A DNA stretch of 48,251 nucleotides from Hadesarchaea archaeon (GCA_029259185.1 JAPDJF010000019.1:1-48251); one strand, 5' to 3'. Positions 30,900-39,787 are shown, counted from the first letter of the stretch. Notes: generated by a model from the sequence alone, not told the origin. Program-made: numbers and translations.

Positions 30900-32678
30900 A
30901 TGTCGGGACGCCTACCCAAATCGAGGCTGCTTGGAGAACTAAGAAAGAGAGGAGTCTCGGTGATGGTGAGTGTGGTGCTGATCATTTTGGTCCTCTTATT
31001 GGCCGGATCAGCTTTGATGGTACTTTACGGACGTATAAGCACGAGAAGTGCCGAAGCCAGCTTCATGAACTCCGTCGAGAAAAGTTTTCTCAAAATCCAA
31101 TCAGCTGTCTCTCAGCTGGAGGCTGGAGACTCGCTGAAAACAAAGCTAAAAATGAGTGCGGATAAACCTTTTCTCTCAGCTTGGGGCGGAAGGGCGGGTT
31201 CTCTCTTCGTTACATCTTCCAAGTTCACATACAAACGGACGATAACCATCACGAACCTGGCCGACTGGGACCTCTCGGAGTATCCAGTACGGATCTGGCT
31301 AACCGCTGACAACTTTGACTTCAGCAAGACCCGAAGCGATGGTGGGGATATAAGGTTTTACCAAAATGAACGTAGCTTGGATTACTGGATCGAGAAGTGG
31401 GACGCTACCAACGAGAATGCAGTCATCTGGGTTGAAGTCCTAAGCCTACCAGCGTCTGAAAACGAAAACATCGAAGTGTATTATGGTTACTCTGAGGCCC
31501 AAGGGACGAGTGATCCGAAAGCCGTCTGGCTGATATATGAGGATATGGACTCCGCTCCAGAGGGTGAGTTGAAGGGTGCTACCGAGTACAAAGAGGCGTG
31601 GAAGTGTGTAAGGCTGACCAAAAACATAACGAACGAAAACGGTGAGTTGGAATACCAGCCCAGTTTGGGGGACGGTTTCCTGGCCAAGTTCGAGCTGTGG
31701 GCGGGACTTATGACCGGATTCGCCAACGTCTACGATTCAGATGTGATAGAGGGTGCAGAGGCCACGTGGCTCTATGCCTACGACACGTCTACTCCAGCCT
31801 CTGAAAATGTAGCTGCAGGGGGGTACCACTTCGTGTTTGATGAATTCGAGGATGAGATCCAATTATACTGGAATGGATCCAAGATAGCTCAAGTTTCAAG
31901 AACGGATATAGACAACTTCGACTGGCATTCCGTTGAGATAAGACACTGGGAAAATCGCATCCAGATCTACTACGATGGGTCAAGGGTGATGGACTACACG
32001 GATACTACCCGAACCAAAACAGGACCACTATTCGGGTGGGGGGCCAGAACGAGCGAAGATACGAATGAACACAGGATTAGGAATCTCTACGTCAGAAAGT
32101 ACGTATATCCCGAGCCCTCGGCAAGTATAGGAGAAGAACAACTCGTGGGGAGGCACTACTTCGGACCTAGGAGCTTTGGAGTCATCGGAATCGAAACGCG
32201 GGGCTGGTTCTACCCCTGGAGGACGTTCGTGTATGAGGGTGGAGCTGTAATAGAGAACGAGTCTGGCACCTGCTACATGGTCTCTGAGCCCGTGCTCGTG
32301 TCGGTCCAAGACGCGGGAGGCGAGAACGTCGGGATAACCGTGAACTACGTGTTCGTCGACGGTTCTTATTCGCTCGTTTCAAGCGGGGAAAGAGAGATAA
32401 CCCTCACGTGCACTTCATCTGGCTACCGGGTAGCGCCTACGGAAGGGCCGAACCGAGAAAATGTGGTGATCGACCTGACCCACATGGTGAAGGCGGAACA
32501 CAGAGGAGTGTGGCGAGATTATTTGGCGAGGGTAAGAGACGAACTCAACGCCCAGGGGCTGAACGCCTCCCTCGACGGGCTCAAGCTCACGATCCTGGGA
32601 AAGGTCACGGGGGCGGGGACGAAGGACATCTACTACCGGGAGAAGATAACCGAGATCCGGGTCGAGTCCATTGTATAA
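30900..32678 (+). CDS. Pilin-like protein with DUF2341 and LamG-like insertion
   Basis: A 592-aa protein of a second pilin class. Residues 16-45 are R-K-R-G-V-S-V-M-V-S-V and a membrane helix, continued by an amphipathic helix (V-E-K-S-F-L-K-I-Q). At about 108-210 is a DUF2341-type domain (Y-K-R-T-I-T-I-T-N, W-D-L-S-E-Y-P-V-R-I-W-L, I-E-V-Y-Y-G-Y-S-E-A) and at 210-400 a LamG-like domain related to that in 4737. The pilin body then resumes (T-F-V-Y-E-G-G-A-V-I-E) and ends as in the protein at 36509. DUF2341 plus LamG pairs are common in archaeal surface adhesins. Its 3' 108 nt are near-identical to 37181-37288. Confidence 0.75.
   Translation: MSGRLPKSRLLGELRKRGVSVMVSVVLIILVLLLAGSALMVLYGRISTRSAEASFMNSVEKSFLKIQSAVSQLEAGDSLKTKLKMSADKPFLSAWGGRAGSLFVTSSKFTYKRTITITNLADWDLSEYPVRIWLTADNFDFSKTRSDGGDIRFYQNERSLDYWIEKWDATNENAVIWVEVLSLPASENENIEVYYGYSEAQGTSDPKAVWLIYEDMDSAPEGELKGATEYKEAWKCVRLTKNITNENGELEYQPSLGDGFLAKFELWAGLMTGFANVYDSDVIEGAEATWLYAYDTSTPASENVAAGGYHFVFDEFEDEIQLYWNGSKIAQVSRTDIDNFDWHSVEIRHWENRIQIYYDGSRVMDYTDTTRTKTGPLFGWGARTSEDTNEHRIRNLYVRKYVYPEPSASIGEEQLVGRHYFGPRSFGVIGIETRGWFYPWRTFVYEGGAVIENESGTCYMVSEPVLVSVQDAGGENVGITVNYVFVDGSYSLVSSGEREITLTCTSSGYRVAPTEGPNRENVVIDLTHMVKAEHRGVWRDYLARVRDELNAQGLNASLDGLKLTILGKVTGAGTKDIYYREKITEIRVESIV
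32529..32636. repeat. 108-nt near-identical block (first copy)
   Basis: Matches 37181-37288 (offset 4652 nt) with few substitutions; it encodes the D-E-L-N-A-Q-G-L-N-A-S-L-D-G-L segment in both proteins. Confidence 0.9.
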
Positions 32679-32757
32679 CCTCTTGATTGATCCCCCACTA
32701 GGGAACTGATCATCCATGCGTGAAAGCTAAAGGATGCGAAAACGAAAGTAAATCAGG

Positions 32758-35691
32758 ATGGGAACAAACAGAGGGCTCAGAGGGTGGAACTCAGTTTCCT
32801 TGATTCTAGCTCTTTTCCTCCTCCTCTCACTACTCCCACCCGTTTCAGCACCCTCCTGGACCGACACCACCAACCAAGATTTTTCCCAGGGGATCCATGA
32901 AAACACCGAAAACGTTAACGATGACGTGAGGCTCATCGCCGGTTACACTCAGGGCCGGTTCACCTCTAGAGTCCTCGATGCCGGGAAGACGGTCTGGAGC
33001 TGGGACACTCTCTCCTGGAGTCAAACCATCCCTAAAGTCAACGTGGAGAACGACAATGTGGGTACCGAACCCGATCCCCTCGTGGATGGAGAGTCGAGGA
33101 GAGGGGAGATCGTTGGAGGTTCGCTCCTTGACACGCGCGACAACGATGGGATCTACGAAAACGTTGCTGAAGAAAATGTAGGTATCTATACCTACGCGGG
33201 AGGTGAGACCGTATCCGAGGGCGGGACGAGTGGCATCTCGGGTGCACAGGCGGACGATGGGATCTACGAAAACCTGTATGAGAACGATTATGGTGGGCTC
33301 ATGTCGACTTTGTATAATTTTTCCTCTGGCGGAGGAACCGACAAGTGGTTCTACGATAGCGACGTAGGTGACGAAGGCGACCCTCCAGCCGATCCTTCAG
33401 ACGCTAGGTGGGAGGAGCAGACAGACTATGATTCAATTGCCAGTTCGGACGATGTTAGCCACACCTATACCATAGCGGCGAGTTCATTCAACAATCCCCA
33501 CACGATGTTTAAGTTCACAATTTCTGAGGATCCATCATCGATAGAGAACATCGAGTGGTCATGGGAAGGTCATGCTGGGGGCGATGCTATTGAAATCTTT
33601 GTATGGAACTCAACTACCGCTGCTTGGGAGTCTGTGGCCACCGATACAAGTGGCACGACCACAGATATTGTCCTCTCAGGGGCTATTACTGCGAGCGTTT
33701 CCGATTACATTGACGCAGATGGGTATTTCTATCTCTGTGCGATGAACGACTCAAACCGTGGGACGGATATTTCTACAGACTATGTTGAGGTCACTGTGAA
33801 CTACTCTGGAGTGGCATATCGGATGGATATCCAACACGACGTTACTGAAATCCCGAACGCAGATGATTATGAGCTTCAGATTGAGTACTACATCGATGGA
33901 GATACCGAGGCGGTCAGCGTCTACCTCTACAACTTCGCAACCACTGACTGGGACAACATCGGGGTCCTGACTTCCACCACTCTCGACAATTTCACATACA
34001 AGCTCACGGGCACAGACTACATCTCGGCAGGCGAGGTGAAAGTCAGATACGTCCAGCTGGATAACGACAGCACCCAAACTAGTCTTATGGTGGACTACTG
34101 CAGGGTTAAATCCGTTGTTTATGCTCTCCGCTGGGGACATCGAATCGAAAACGTTGCTGACAACTATGGGGCGTACGAGCTTACGATCAGGGGATACACG
34201 AGCGGGGACGGGGAGAACGTTGGGGTTTACATCTGGAACTCAACCACCTCGAGCTGGGAGTTCTTGGATAACTTAGATAACGCGGGAGTGAAAACGATTA
34301 CCAAACTTATCTGGGGGGCGGGCATCACGGACTATCTGGTGGGGGAAAACGTCCACATCAAATATGAGGATTACGACAACAGGGACAGCACCAAAACCAT
34401 CGTCCACATAGACCTCTGCATCATGCAAAACTGTAACACGCTCGCAGAGATAAAATTCCAAGTCGCCACGAGCGCTGACAACGTCAACTGGACTCCGTTC
34501 GTGGGTCCGGACAACACGTCTCAGACTTACTTCGAGGTTTCTCCCGCCAGCCTGGAGAACATAGGAGACAACCGCTACTTCAGGTATCGAGCATACTTCT
34601 CCAGTTCGAGCGAGGAGTACACGGGGGCAGACGGTCCCCTTCTCCACGATGTCACCATCGATTACACCCTCCCCCCTGAGGTCATGCCCACCATCACCAC
34701 CCTCGAAGCCAAGGGCATCCAGTGGGATTCCGCAGTATTGACGGCGAGGATAGGGTACGGAAGCTTGGACGAGCTGGAGGTGAGGTTCGCGTGGAGGAAG
34801 GCGGGTGCCACCGAGTGGAAATACACCCCATGGGAAACATGCTCGAGGAAGGAGTACGGCTACGAGCTCACGGGGCTCTCGGAAAACACCGGATACGAGT
34901 TCGAGGCCCAGACTAAGTTCGGAACCGGAGGGATCAGAACGTTCAGAACCCTCCCCGAGAACGCCAGGGCGACCACCCAAGAGGCGACCCTCGTGACCGA
35001 GAGTTCCGCCACCCTCAATGCATCGATTTATTACGGCAGATACGACAGCGTCACCATGCGGTTCTACTACAGGAAATCCGGAGGGGCATGGGAGAACACC
35101 CCCCCAGAGACTGTTACCTCGACCACCTATTCGAAGGAGGTGACCGGGCTTTCCAGCGGTTCGACCTACGAGTTCTACGCGTACATCGAGTTCAACGGGG
35201 GCAAAGACAACGACTATGCCGGCAGGAAGACCTTCACCACTTTCGATTCTTCAGCCGAGGGATTGAACTACGACGGACTCTCCAGCCGTATGCACGGCGA
35301 GGGCGGGTGGAACGGCATCCGCGCCACCCTGAGCGAGGTGAAGGGTTTCACCGCCCAGATACTCATCTCCAGACCATTCTACGGATGGATCACCCTCAGA
35401 GTTGTGGACGCGACGAATCCCACAGACCTCCTCCACCTCCAGAACATACGGTTCAACGGGGAGTGCCAGAAGCGGGTGACCCTAAGCTTCGAACAGGCAA
35501 TTTCGGGAGAGGTGTACGTGGAGATATACGACCCCTACGGCTACCACGCCGTTAGGAGGGGTTCGGGGTCCATCATGCCCGTGACGAAAGGGAAAGCGAC
35601 GTTCACAGAGTCCTACGCGCGCAGGGGAGGGGACGAGGTGGTGTTCACGGAAAGTGTGGTGGGGGTAAACGTGCTGGAGGTATTCACTTGA
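32758..35691 (+). CDS. Large exported adhesin-like protein with beta-sandwich and FN3 repeats
   Basis: A 977-aa protein with a signal peptide (hydrophobic core L-I-L-A-L-F-L-L-L-S-L-L, then A-P-S-W). The N-terminal 200 residues are acidic and repetitive (D-D-G-I-Y-E-N twice). Residues about 245-565 are three similar beta-sandwich repeats, each with a V-x-V/I-x-x-W/Y-N-S/F-x-T-T/A core and a D-x-S/x-T-x-x-x-V-x-V/I-D edge. Two FN3-like domains follow (about 640-740 and 740-830; A-V-L-T-A-R-I, E-L-T-G-L-S-E-N-T-G-Y-E-F), then a beta-rich C-terminus. There are many N-x-S/T sequons. No C-terminal anchor is seen, so it may be held by the pilus. It is the first gene of an overlapping series of pilin-like genes. 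Confidence 0.7.
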   Translation: MGTNRGLRGWNSVSLILALFLLLSLLPPVSAPSWTDTTNQDFSQGIHENTENVNDDVRLIAGYTQGRFTSRVLDAGKTVWSWDTLSWSQTIPKVNVENDNVGTEPDPLVDGESRRGEIVGGSLLDTRDNDGIYENVAEENVGIYTYAGGETVSEGGTSGISGAQADDGIYENLYENDYGGLMSTLYNFSSGGGTDKWFYDSDVGDEGDPPADPSDARWEEQTDYDSIASSDDVSHTYTIAASSFNNPHTMFKFTISEDPSSIENIEWSWEGHAGGDAIEIFVWNSTTAAWESVATDTSGTTTDIVLSGAITASVSDYIDADGYFYLCAMNDSNRGTDISTDYVEVTVNYSGVAYRMDIQHDVTEIPNADDYELQIEYYIDGDTEAVSVYLYNFATTDWDNIGVLTSTTLDNFTYKLTGTDYISAGEVKVRYVQLDNDSTQTSLMVDYCRVKSVVYALRWGHRIENVADNYGAYELTIRGYTSGDGENVGVYIWNSTTSSWEFLDNLDNAGVKTITKLIWGAGITDYLVGENVHIKYEDYDNRDSTKTIVHIDLCIMQNCNTLAEIKFQVATSADNVNWTPFVGPDNTSQTYFEVSPASLENIGDNRYFRYRAYFSSSSEEYTGADGPLLHDVTIDYTLPPEVMPTITTLEAKGIQWDSAVLTARIGYGSLDELEVRFAWRKAGATEWKYTPWETCSRKEYGYELTGLSENTGYEFEAQTKFGTGGIRTFRTLPENARATTQEATLVTESSATLNASIYYGRYDSVTMRFYYRKSGGAWENTPPETVTSTTYSKEVTGLSSGSTYEFYAYIEFNGGKDNDYAGRKTFTTFDSSAEGLNYDGLSSRMHGEGGWNGIRATLSEVKGFTAQILISRPFYGWITLRVVDATNPTDLLHLQNIRFNGECQKRVTLSFEQAISGEVYVEIYDPYGYHAVRRGSGSIMPVTKGKATFTESYARRGGDEVVFTESVVGVNVLEVFT

Positions 35692-36506
35692 ACCTCCCAA
35701 ATCTCGGTGGGGCCGGGGTTTCGCCCATCTTCGGCATGGTGCTCGTTATAGGGATTTTTACGGGCCTGCTCGTGATCCTTTACTCCGCCTACTCGGCCGG
35801 GAGTTCGAAAACGGAGGAGGCTAAACTCCTAGCGTCGGTGGAGAAAGCGTTCATCCAGCTCAAGGAAGCTGTTGAGAGGATGGAAAACGGTGGTCACTTC
35901 TTGGTGGATATTAAGATGAACGCGGGTGGGTGGGCCGGAGGAACCCTCGCGGTTAAACCCCATGAGCCCCCGGGTGGAGATGCGTATGGGTGGCTGGAGT
36001 TCGTGTCCAAGAATTTGCAGCTAGGAGACCTCACCTTCATCTTCGAAGGGGGGGCGGTGATCGAAAACGGAAAGAACGGAATGGAGATGATCTCCCCCCC
36101 TGCGCTCATCACCATCAGCGAGGTGGAAGAGGAAAACGTCATCAGGTGGATAAGGCTCGACGTTCACCACATCCAGGTGGAGAACTACAGTTTCCAAATG
36201 GCCTCGAACCGCCCCAAGACGCTCAGGGTGGCGTGCACCTACGACAACTACCTGGTGTACCCCGAAACCGGAAGACCGAATAGGACCGAAGTAACCATAG
36301 ATCTCGGCTCGAGGGTAGCGACGGAAACGAGAGAAGTCTGGAAGTCTTATCTCGAGTCGTTGGTGACGACACTTCCGATGTACTATCGCGTCTCCTTGGA
36401 TCCCAGCTCGCTCACTCTTACCGTAAAGGGATTCAGGGAAAACAGCGACATCGCTGACATCTTTTACTACGAGAGACTCACCAAGATAACAATAGGGATG
36501 GGGTAG
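35688..36506 (+). CDS. Second-class pilin-like protein
   Basis: A 272-aa protein starting at TTG (35688), overlapping the adhesin stop (TTGA). Residues 8-32 are G-A-G-V-S-P-I-F-G-M-V and a membrane helix, followed by an amphipathic helix (V-E-K-A-F-I-Q-L-K-E-A-V-E-R-M) and a beta-rich body with I-F-E-G-G-A-V-I-E-N, as in the proteins at 30900 and 36509. It carries no inserted domain, so it shows the plain form of this class. Prepilin-like and probably assembled with the adhesin. The prepilin site lacks a K/R before the G. Confidence 0.7.
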   Translation: MNLPNLGGAGVSPIFGMVLVIGIFTGLLVILYSAYSAGSSKTEEAKLLASVEKAFIQLKEAVERMENGGHFLVDIKMNAGGWAGGTLAVKPHEPPGGDAYGWLEFVSKNLQLGDLTFIFEGGAVIENGKNGMEMISPPALITISEVEEENVIRWIRLDVHHIQVENYSFQMASNRPKTLRVACTYDNYLVYPETGRPNRTEVTIDLGSRVATETREVWKSYLESLVTTLPMYYRVSLDPSSLTLTVKGFRENSDIADIFYYERLTKITIGMG

Positions 36507-36508
36507 GC

Positions 36509-37327
36509 TTGGTTGAAAGTGGACCTAGCGGGGGCGGAAGACAGGAGGGGGTGATCACCGTGGTGACGGCTGTGGTGCTGGTGGGTCTGGCCATCTTCGC
36601 CTTTTTCCTTTTCTATCCGCCGTATGTGGCATCCGAGACAAAAAAACTCGAAAAAGAACACATGGAGGGGGTAAGAGAGACTTTTCTTGACATCCAGCAA
36701 ATGGTGAGCCTGATGGGGGAGGGCGAATCCAAAAGCATCGAAATCCCGATGTATCCTCGATCGAGTTTCCTGATCCCTCCCTCGGGAAGTGCTGCCGGTA
36801 TTTCGATCACCGCCTCCGCTGGGGAGAAGTTCGGGGCACTCGCGTATCGGTTATCAAACACCTACTATCCGAACCAAACCTACGTGCTGGAAGGGGGTGG
36901 GGTGATCCTCGAACAGGGAGGGGTTGAGGTGATGACGTTCGACCCCAACTTGGTGTCCGGTCTGTATCTCGGCGATAACTACGCGAGGGTGGATGTGGAG
37001 GAGTGGTACGTTGTTGGGGAAAACGTGTGGATGTCGAAGACGGGTTCAACGGCCCTCACGATCTCATGCGTTGATGACGACTACGAGGTGTACACCGGGG
37101 ACTCCCCTAACGCCGAAAACGTGGTGGTGGATCTAACGGGAAAAGTCGAACACGAGAACGCGTGGACGGAGTATCTAACTAGGGTAAGAGACGAACTCAA
37201 TGCGCAGGGGCTGAACGCCTCCCTGGACGGGCTCAAGCTCACGATCCTGGGGAGGGTCACGGGGGCGGGGACGAAGGACATCTACTACTACAAACACGTT
37301 AAAAAGATCGAGATCTCGGTGAGGTGA
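36509..37327 (+). CDS. Second-class pilin-like protein
   Basis: A 272-aa protein starting at TTG two bases after the preceding stop. The signal region is G-R-Q-E-G-V-I-T-V-V-T-A plus a membrane helix. The body has the class pattern Y-P-N-Q-T-Y-V-L-E-G-G-G-V-I-L near residue 125, then N-V-V-V-D-L-T-G-K-V and a C-terminal alpha/beta part R-V-R-D-E-L-N-A-Q-G-L shared with the protein at 30900, where the DNA is also near-identical. It has no LamG insertion. Part of the same co-translated series. Confidence 0.7.
   Translation: MVESGPSGGGRQEGVITVVTAVVLVGLAIFAFFLFYPPYVASETKKLEKEHMEGVRETFLDIQQMVSLMGEGESKSIEIPMYPRSSFLIPPSGSAAGISITASAGEKFGALAYRLSNTYYPNQTYVLEGGGVILEQGGVEVMTFDPNLVSGLYLGDNYARVDVEEWYVVGENVWMSKTGSTALTISCVDDDYEVYTGDSPNAENVVVDLTGKVEHENAWTEYLTRVRDELNAQGLNASLDGLKLTILGRVTGAGTKDIYYYKHVKKIEISVR
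37181..37288. repeat. 108-nt near-identical block (second copy)
   Basis: Partner of 32529-32636. Confidence 0.9.
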
Positions 37328-37355
37328 TCCAACGAGGGAGCGAGGGGTATCCGTT

Positions 37356-37751
37356 TTGATCGCCGTCATCACCCTCATCCTCCTCACGATCTTAACAGCG
37401 GGGGCGGTGGTTCAGATGATGGGATCTAAAGCCCCGTCCTCCCCCATCTCCGCTGTTCTGAGGGTAGAAGAGAAGGAGAATAAACTCGTGATAACCCACC
37501 TCAGCGGGGACAAAATAGGGTACGCCTTCAAGCTCAACGACGGTGCGGTGCTCTGGCTGAACCTCGTGGTGAGGAAAAACGGAGAAAACCTGAACATCAC
37601 GGGCGGAGCGAGGGTCGGGGAGCTCACGGATGGGGTGATAAACTTCGGCACGGGGAGCAAGCTCGAACTCCCGGTAGGCGTGGAGAGCGGGGACGAGGTG
37701 AGCGTGGTGTACGTCCCCACGGGGCAGGTGTTGGTGGATGAGAAGTTCTGA
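37356..37751 (+). CDS. Type IV pilin lacking a clear start codon
   Basis: The frame encodes the common module (V-I-T-H-L-S-G-D, Y-A-F-K-L-N-D-G, W-L-N-L-V-V-R-K-N-G, S-G-D-E-V-S-V-V-Y-V-P) and, just upstream of the TTG at 37356, R-E-R-G-V-S-V, a good prepilin signal. But between the in-frame stop at 37320-37322 and that signal there is no ATG, GTG or TTG. Starting at 37356 would remove the processing site. Either an unusual start is used (coupled to the stop at 37327), or a base has been lost: the GTG at 37324 is in another frame. The 3' part is near-identical to the pilin at 30393. Confidence 0.65.
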   Translation: MIAVITLILLTILTAGAVVQMMGSKAPSSPISAVLRVEEKENKLVITHLSGDKIGYAFKLNDGAVLWLNLVVRKNGENLNITGGARVGELTDGVINFGTGSKLELPVGVESGDEVSVVYVPTGQVLVDEKF

Positions 37752-37756
37752 CGGCT
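37513..37756. repeat. 244-nt near-identical pilin 3' block (second copy)
   Basis: Partner of 30580-30823. Confidence 0.9.
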
Positions 37757-38214
37757 GGCGAGGAGTTTCGGTGATGGTGGCCATCATTACTCTGATGGGG
37801 CTCACCCTAGCCCTTGCCTCGGTGCTCACGCTCGCGCTGGGGAAGTGGGAGGTAAAGAACCCCACCCAAACCATGCTCACCCTCCGGATAGAGAATGAAA
37901 AACACGGGAAAGAGAATTTGATCCTCATCCACACGGGAGGAGATCCGATACCCGATGCGTTCGAGCTGAAGGGGGGAAAAATCACTTGGATGAATCTGGA
38001 GATCAGGGTAAACGGGGTGAAGCTTGAAGTTTGGGCCGATGCTATGCTCAATGGAGAGGAGAACGCCGGTGTGGTGAGGTTTTCACAAGGAGACGAACTC
38101 TCGATCCTTTTACCATGGGAGAACTCGGTGATTCGGGGGGACTGGCTTTCCGTGGTCTACAAACCGGCGGGACAAACACTCTTGCAAAGCCAGGTGTATT
38201 CACTCCGTGGGTAA
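37738..38214 (+). CDS. Type IV pilin
   Basis: A 158-aa pilin starting inside the preceding gene (14-bp overlap): M-R-S-S-D-G-W-R-G-V-S-V-M-V-A and a hydrophobic helix, then the common module (L-I-L-I-H-T-G-G-D-P, D-A-F-E-L-K-G-G, W-M-N-L-E-I-R-V-N-G, V-V-R-F-S-Q-G-D-E-L, R-G-D-W-L-S-V-V-Y-K-P-A-G). The W-R-G-V-S site is a good prepilin cleavage site. Last gene of the cluster; its 3' end overlaps the convergent gene at 38200 by 15 bp. Confidence 0.8.
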   Translation: MRSSDGWRGVSVMVAIITLMGLTLALASVLTLALGKWEVKNPTQTMLTLRIENEKHGKENLILIHTGGDPIPDAFELKGGKITWMNLEIRVNGVKLEVWADAMLNGEENAGVVRFSQGDELSILLPWENSVIRGDWLSVVYKPAGQTLLQSQVYSLRG

Positions 38215-39786
38215 CTTGTAGGACATCGTGCCGAGCGTTATCGTCTTCCCGTACTGTCCGAGCTTCCGATCCGCGAGACAGCTGTAGTGCAGGATATCCT
38301 TCCCCGACCCGTCGTACCCCTCCTCCACCATTATCTCCATCTTCTCCCTCGTGATGTCGATCGGCCACACCTGACCCTTGGACCAGTCCAGAGGCGGGAA
38401 ATCGCTGGGTTTGAGCCACTCGATGGTGGGGTCGAAGAGCCACTTCAGCCTGGGAACCTCCTCGTAGGAAGGAACCCTCCCCGTCTTGAAGTCCACCCCG
38501 GCTTCGGACTCGAGGAGCTCGATGTACTCCTTCGACAGGAACTCCGGGCTCGGATTCTCTATAAGCCTCGTCTCCTCGATGGTCGTCTCCTTGTAGAGAG
38601 GGGCGGGCAGCGCTGTGAGGAGCGCCCTAGGGGGCGGGATCCCCCTATCATGGGGAAGGGCGAATCCCTTGAACATCTTCCCCTCGTCAAACATTAACTT
38701 CCTTATCGAATGGAGGAGGGGCGTTTTCTTTGGAGAGGTCGCCATCTTGTTCACGGCATCGCACAAGAGTCCCTTGGGCCCTTGGAGGAAGAGTTCTCCC
38801 ATCGTCCTCACGCACGCCTCCCTGCTCATGCCTATCACCGCGGTGAGGGCTTCTGGAGCCGGGTCGTGGAGATAGAACTGTATTGGCATTCCGAAAAGTT
38901 CGGTGCACCTCATCGCTATCCACGGATCCATCCAGAATCCCGAAATCGCCCAGAAGTTCTGCTGCGTCCCCACCCCCCACTGCCCGGGGGAAACGGAGAG
39001 GTAGAGATTAGCATGAATCCACTTCCGAAACATTTCACCGCGGAGATCATCTATCACCTCCCTAGCTATCCTTACCCACTCGTGGAGGACGTACGGGCTC
39101 CGCTTGGGGGCCTCCCGTATCTTTATCCCCGTGGAAGGATCCCTCACCTCAAGTAAATAACTGGGGTCACGAGGGGCTGAAACCTTTTCACCGGGGGTGA
39201 GGAGTGTCTCTCTATCCTCTCCATCGAAATGCTGAGCTATTCCCTCCCCAACTCCCAGCATCCAGTACTGAACCGGAACTCCGTGCTCATTATGAAACCC
39301 CTCTATCCAGTCGAACTCGCCCTTCCAGTAATCCACGTGCAACCACATCGTGGTAGCGTAGTCCCCGTACAGGTACCTCATGCTCTCGAACCCCAAGTCT
39401 GGTCTCGTGAGGTAAGCTGGGGGCTGGGACAGATGGCAGAGCCACTCGGCTTGGATCAATTCCCCTACCGAAAAGTGTTTAGAGGTCGCCTTCTGGCAAA
39501 TGGAGATGGAGTGGATATTGCGGTATGCCCACTCGACAAATTCTTCATATTGAAGTCTGTGCCAAGTCTCTACGTCGAGTCCTCCCCTCTCCCTTATCCA
39601 CACGACCATCCAAGGATCGACACACATCCCATCGGGGGCTAGGTGCTCGGTTCCGGGGGGGTTTATGTCCCTGAACTTCTCCGCTATTTCTTCCCTCATG
39701 TGGAGGACCGGTTCAACCCTTCTCTTAAAATCCTCAAACGCCTCGGGACTGAGAATTTTTTTAACACCCTCGAGGTGTTTGGACAT
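38200..39786 (-). CDS. Unrecognised 528-aa cytosolic protein
   Basis: I do not recognise this protein. It is soluble, with no signal or membrane helix, and is rich in Trp, His, Tyr and Pro (for example Q-A-E-W-L-C-H-L-S-Q, M-W-L-H-V-D-Y-W-K-G-E-F-D-W, W-G-V-G-T-Q-Q-N-F-W-A, F-Y-L-H-D-P-A-P-E). The density of conserved-looking aromatic and histidine residues suggests an enzyme, perhaps of TIM-barrel type, but no cofactor motif is evident. It begins one base after the stop of the adenylate-forming-like gene (39788), so the two are co-translated and probably work together. Possible role: using or making an activated acid. Confidence refers to its being a real gene. Confidence 0.75.
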   Translation of the reverse strand: MSKHLEGVKKILSPEAFEDFKRRVEPVLHMREEIAEKFRDINPPGTEHLAPDGMCVDPWMVVWIRERGGLDVETWHRLQYEEFVEWAYRNIHSISICQKATSKHFSVGELIQAEWLCHLSQPPAYLTRPDLGFESMRYLYGDYATTMWLHVDYWKGEFDWIEGFHNEHGVPVQYWMLGVGEGIAQHFDGEDRETLLTPGEKVSAPRDPSYLLEVRDPSTGIKIREAPKRSPYVLHEWVRIAREVIDDLRGEMFRKWIHANLYLSVSPGQWGVGTQQNFWAISGFWMDPWIAMRCTELFGMPIQFYLHDPAPEALTAVIGMSREACVRTMGELFLQGPKGLLCDAVNKMATSPKKTPLLHSIRKLMFDEGKMFKGFALPHDRGIPPPRALLTALPAPLYKETTIEETRLIENPSPEFLSKEYIELLESEAGVDFKTGRVPSYEEVPRLKWLFDPTIEWLKPSDFPPLDWSKGQVWPIDITREKMEIMVEEGYDGSGKDILHYSCLADRKLGQYGKTITLGTMSYKLPTE

Positions 39787-39787
39787 C

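Noticed and set aside
34273..34980. 235-aa minus-strand frame
   Set aside because: It is antisense to the 977-aa adhesin, whose repeats and FN3-like domains are clear.
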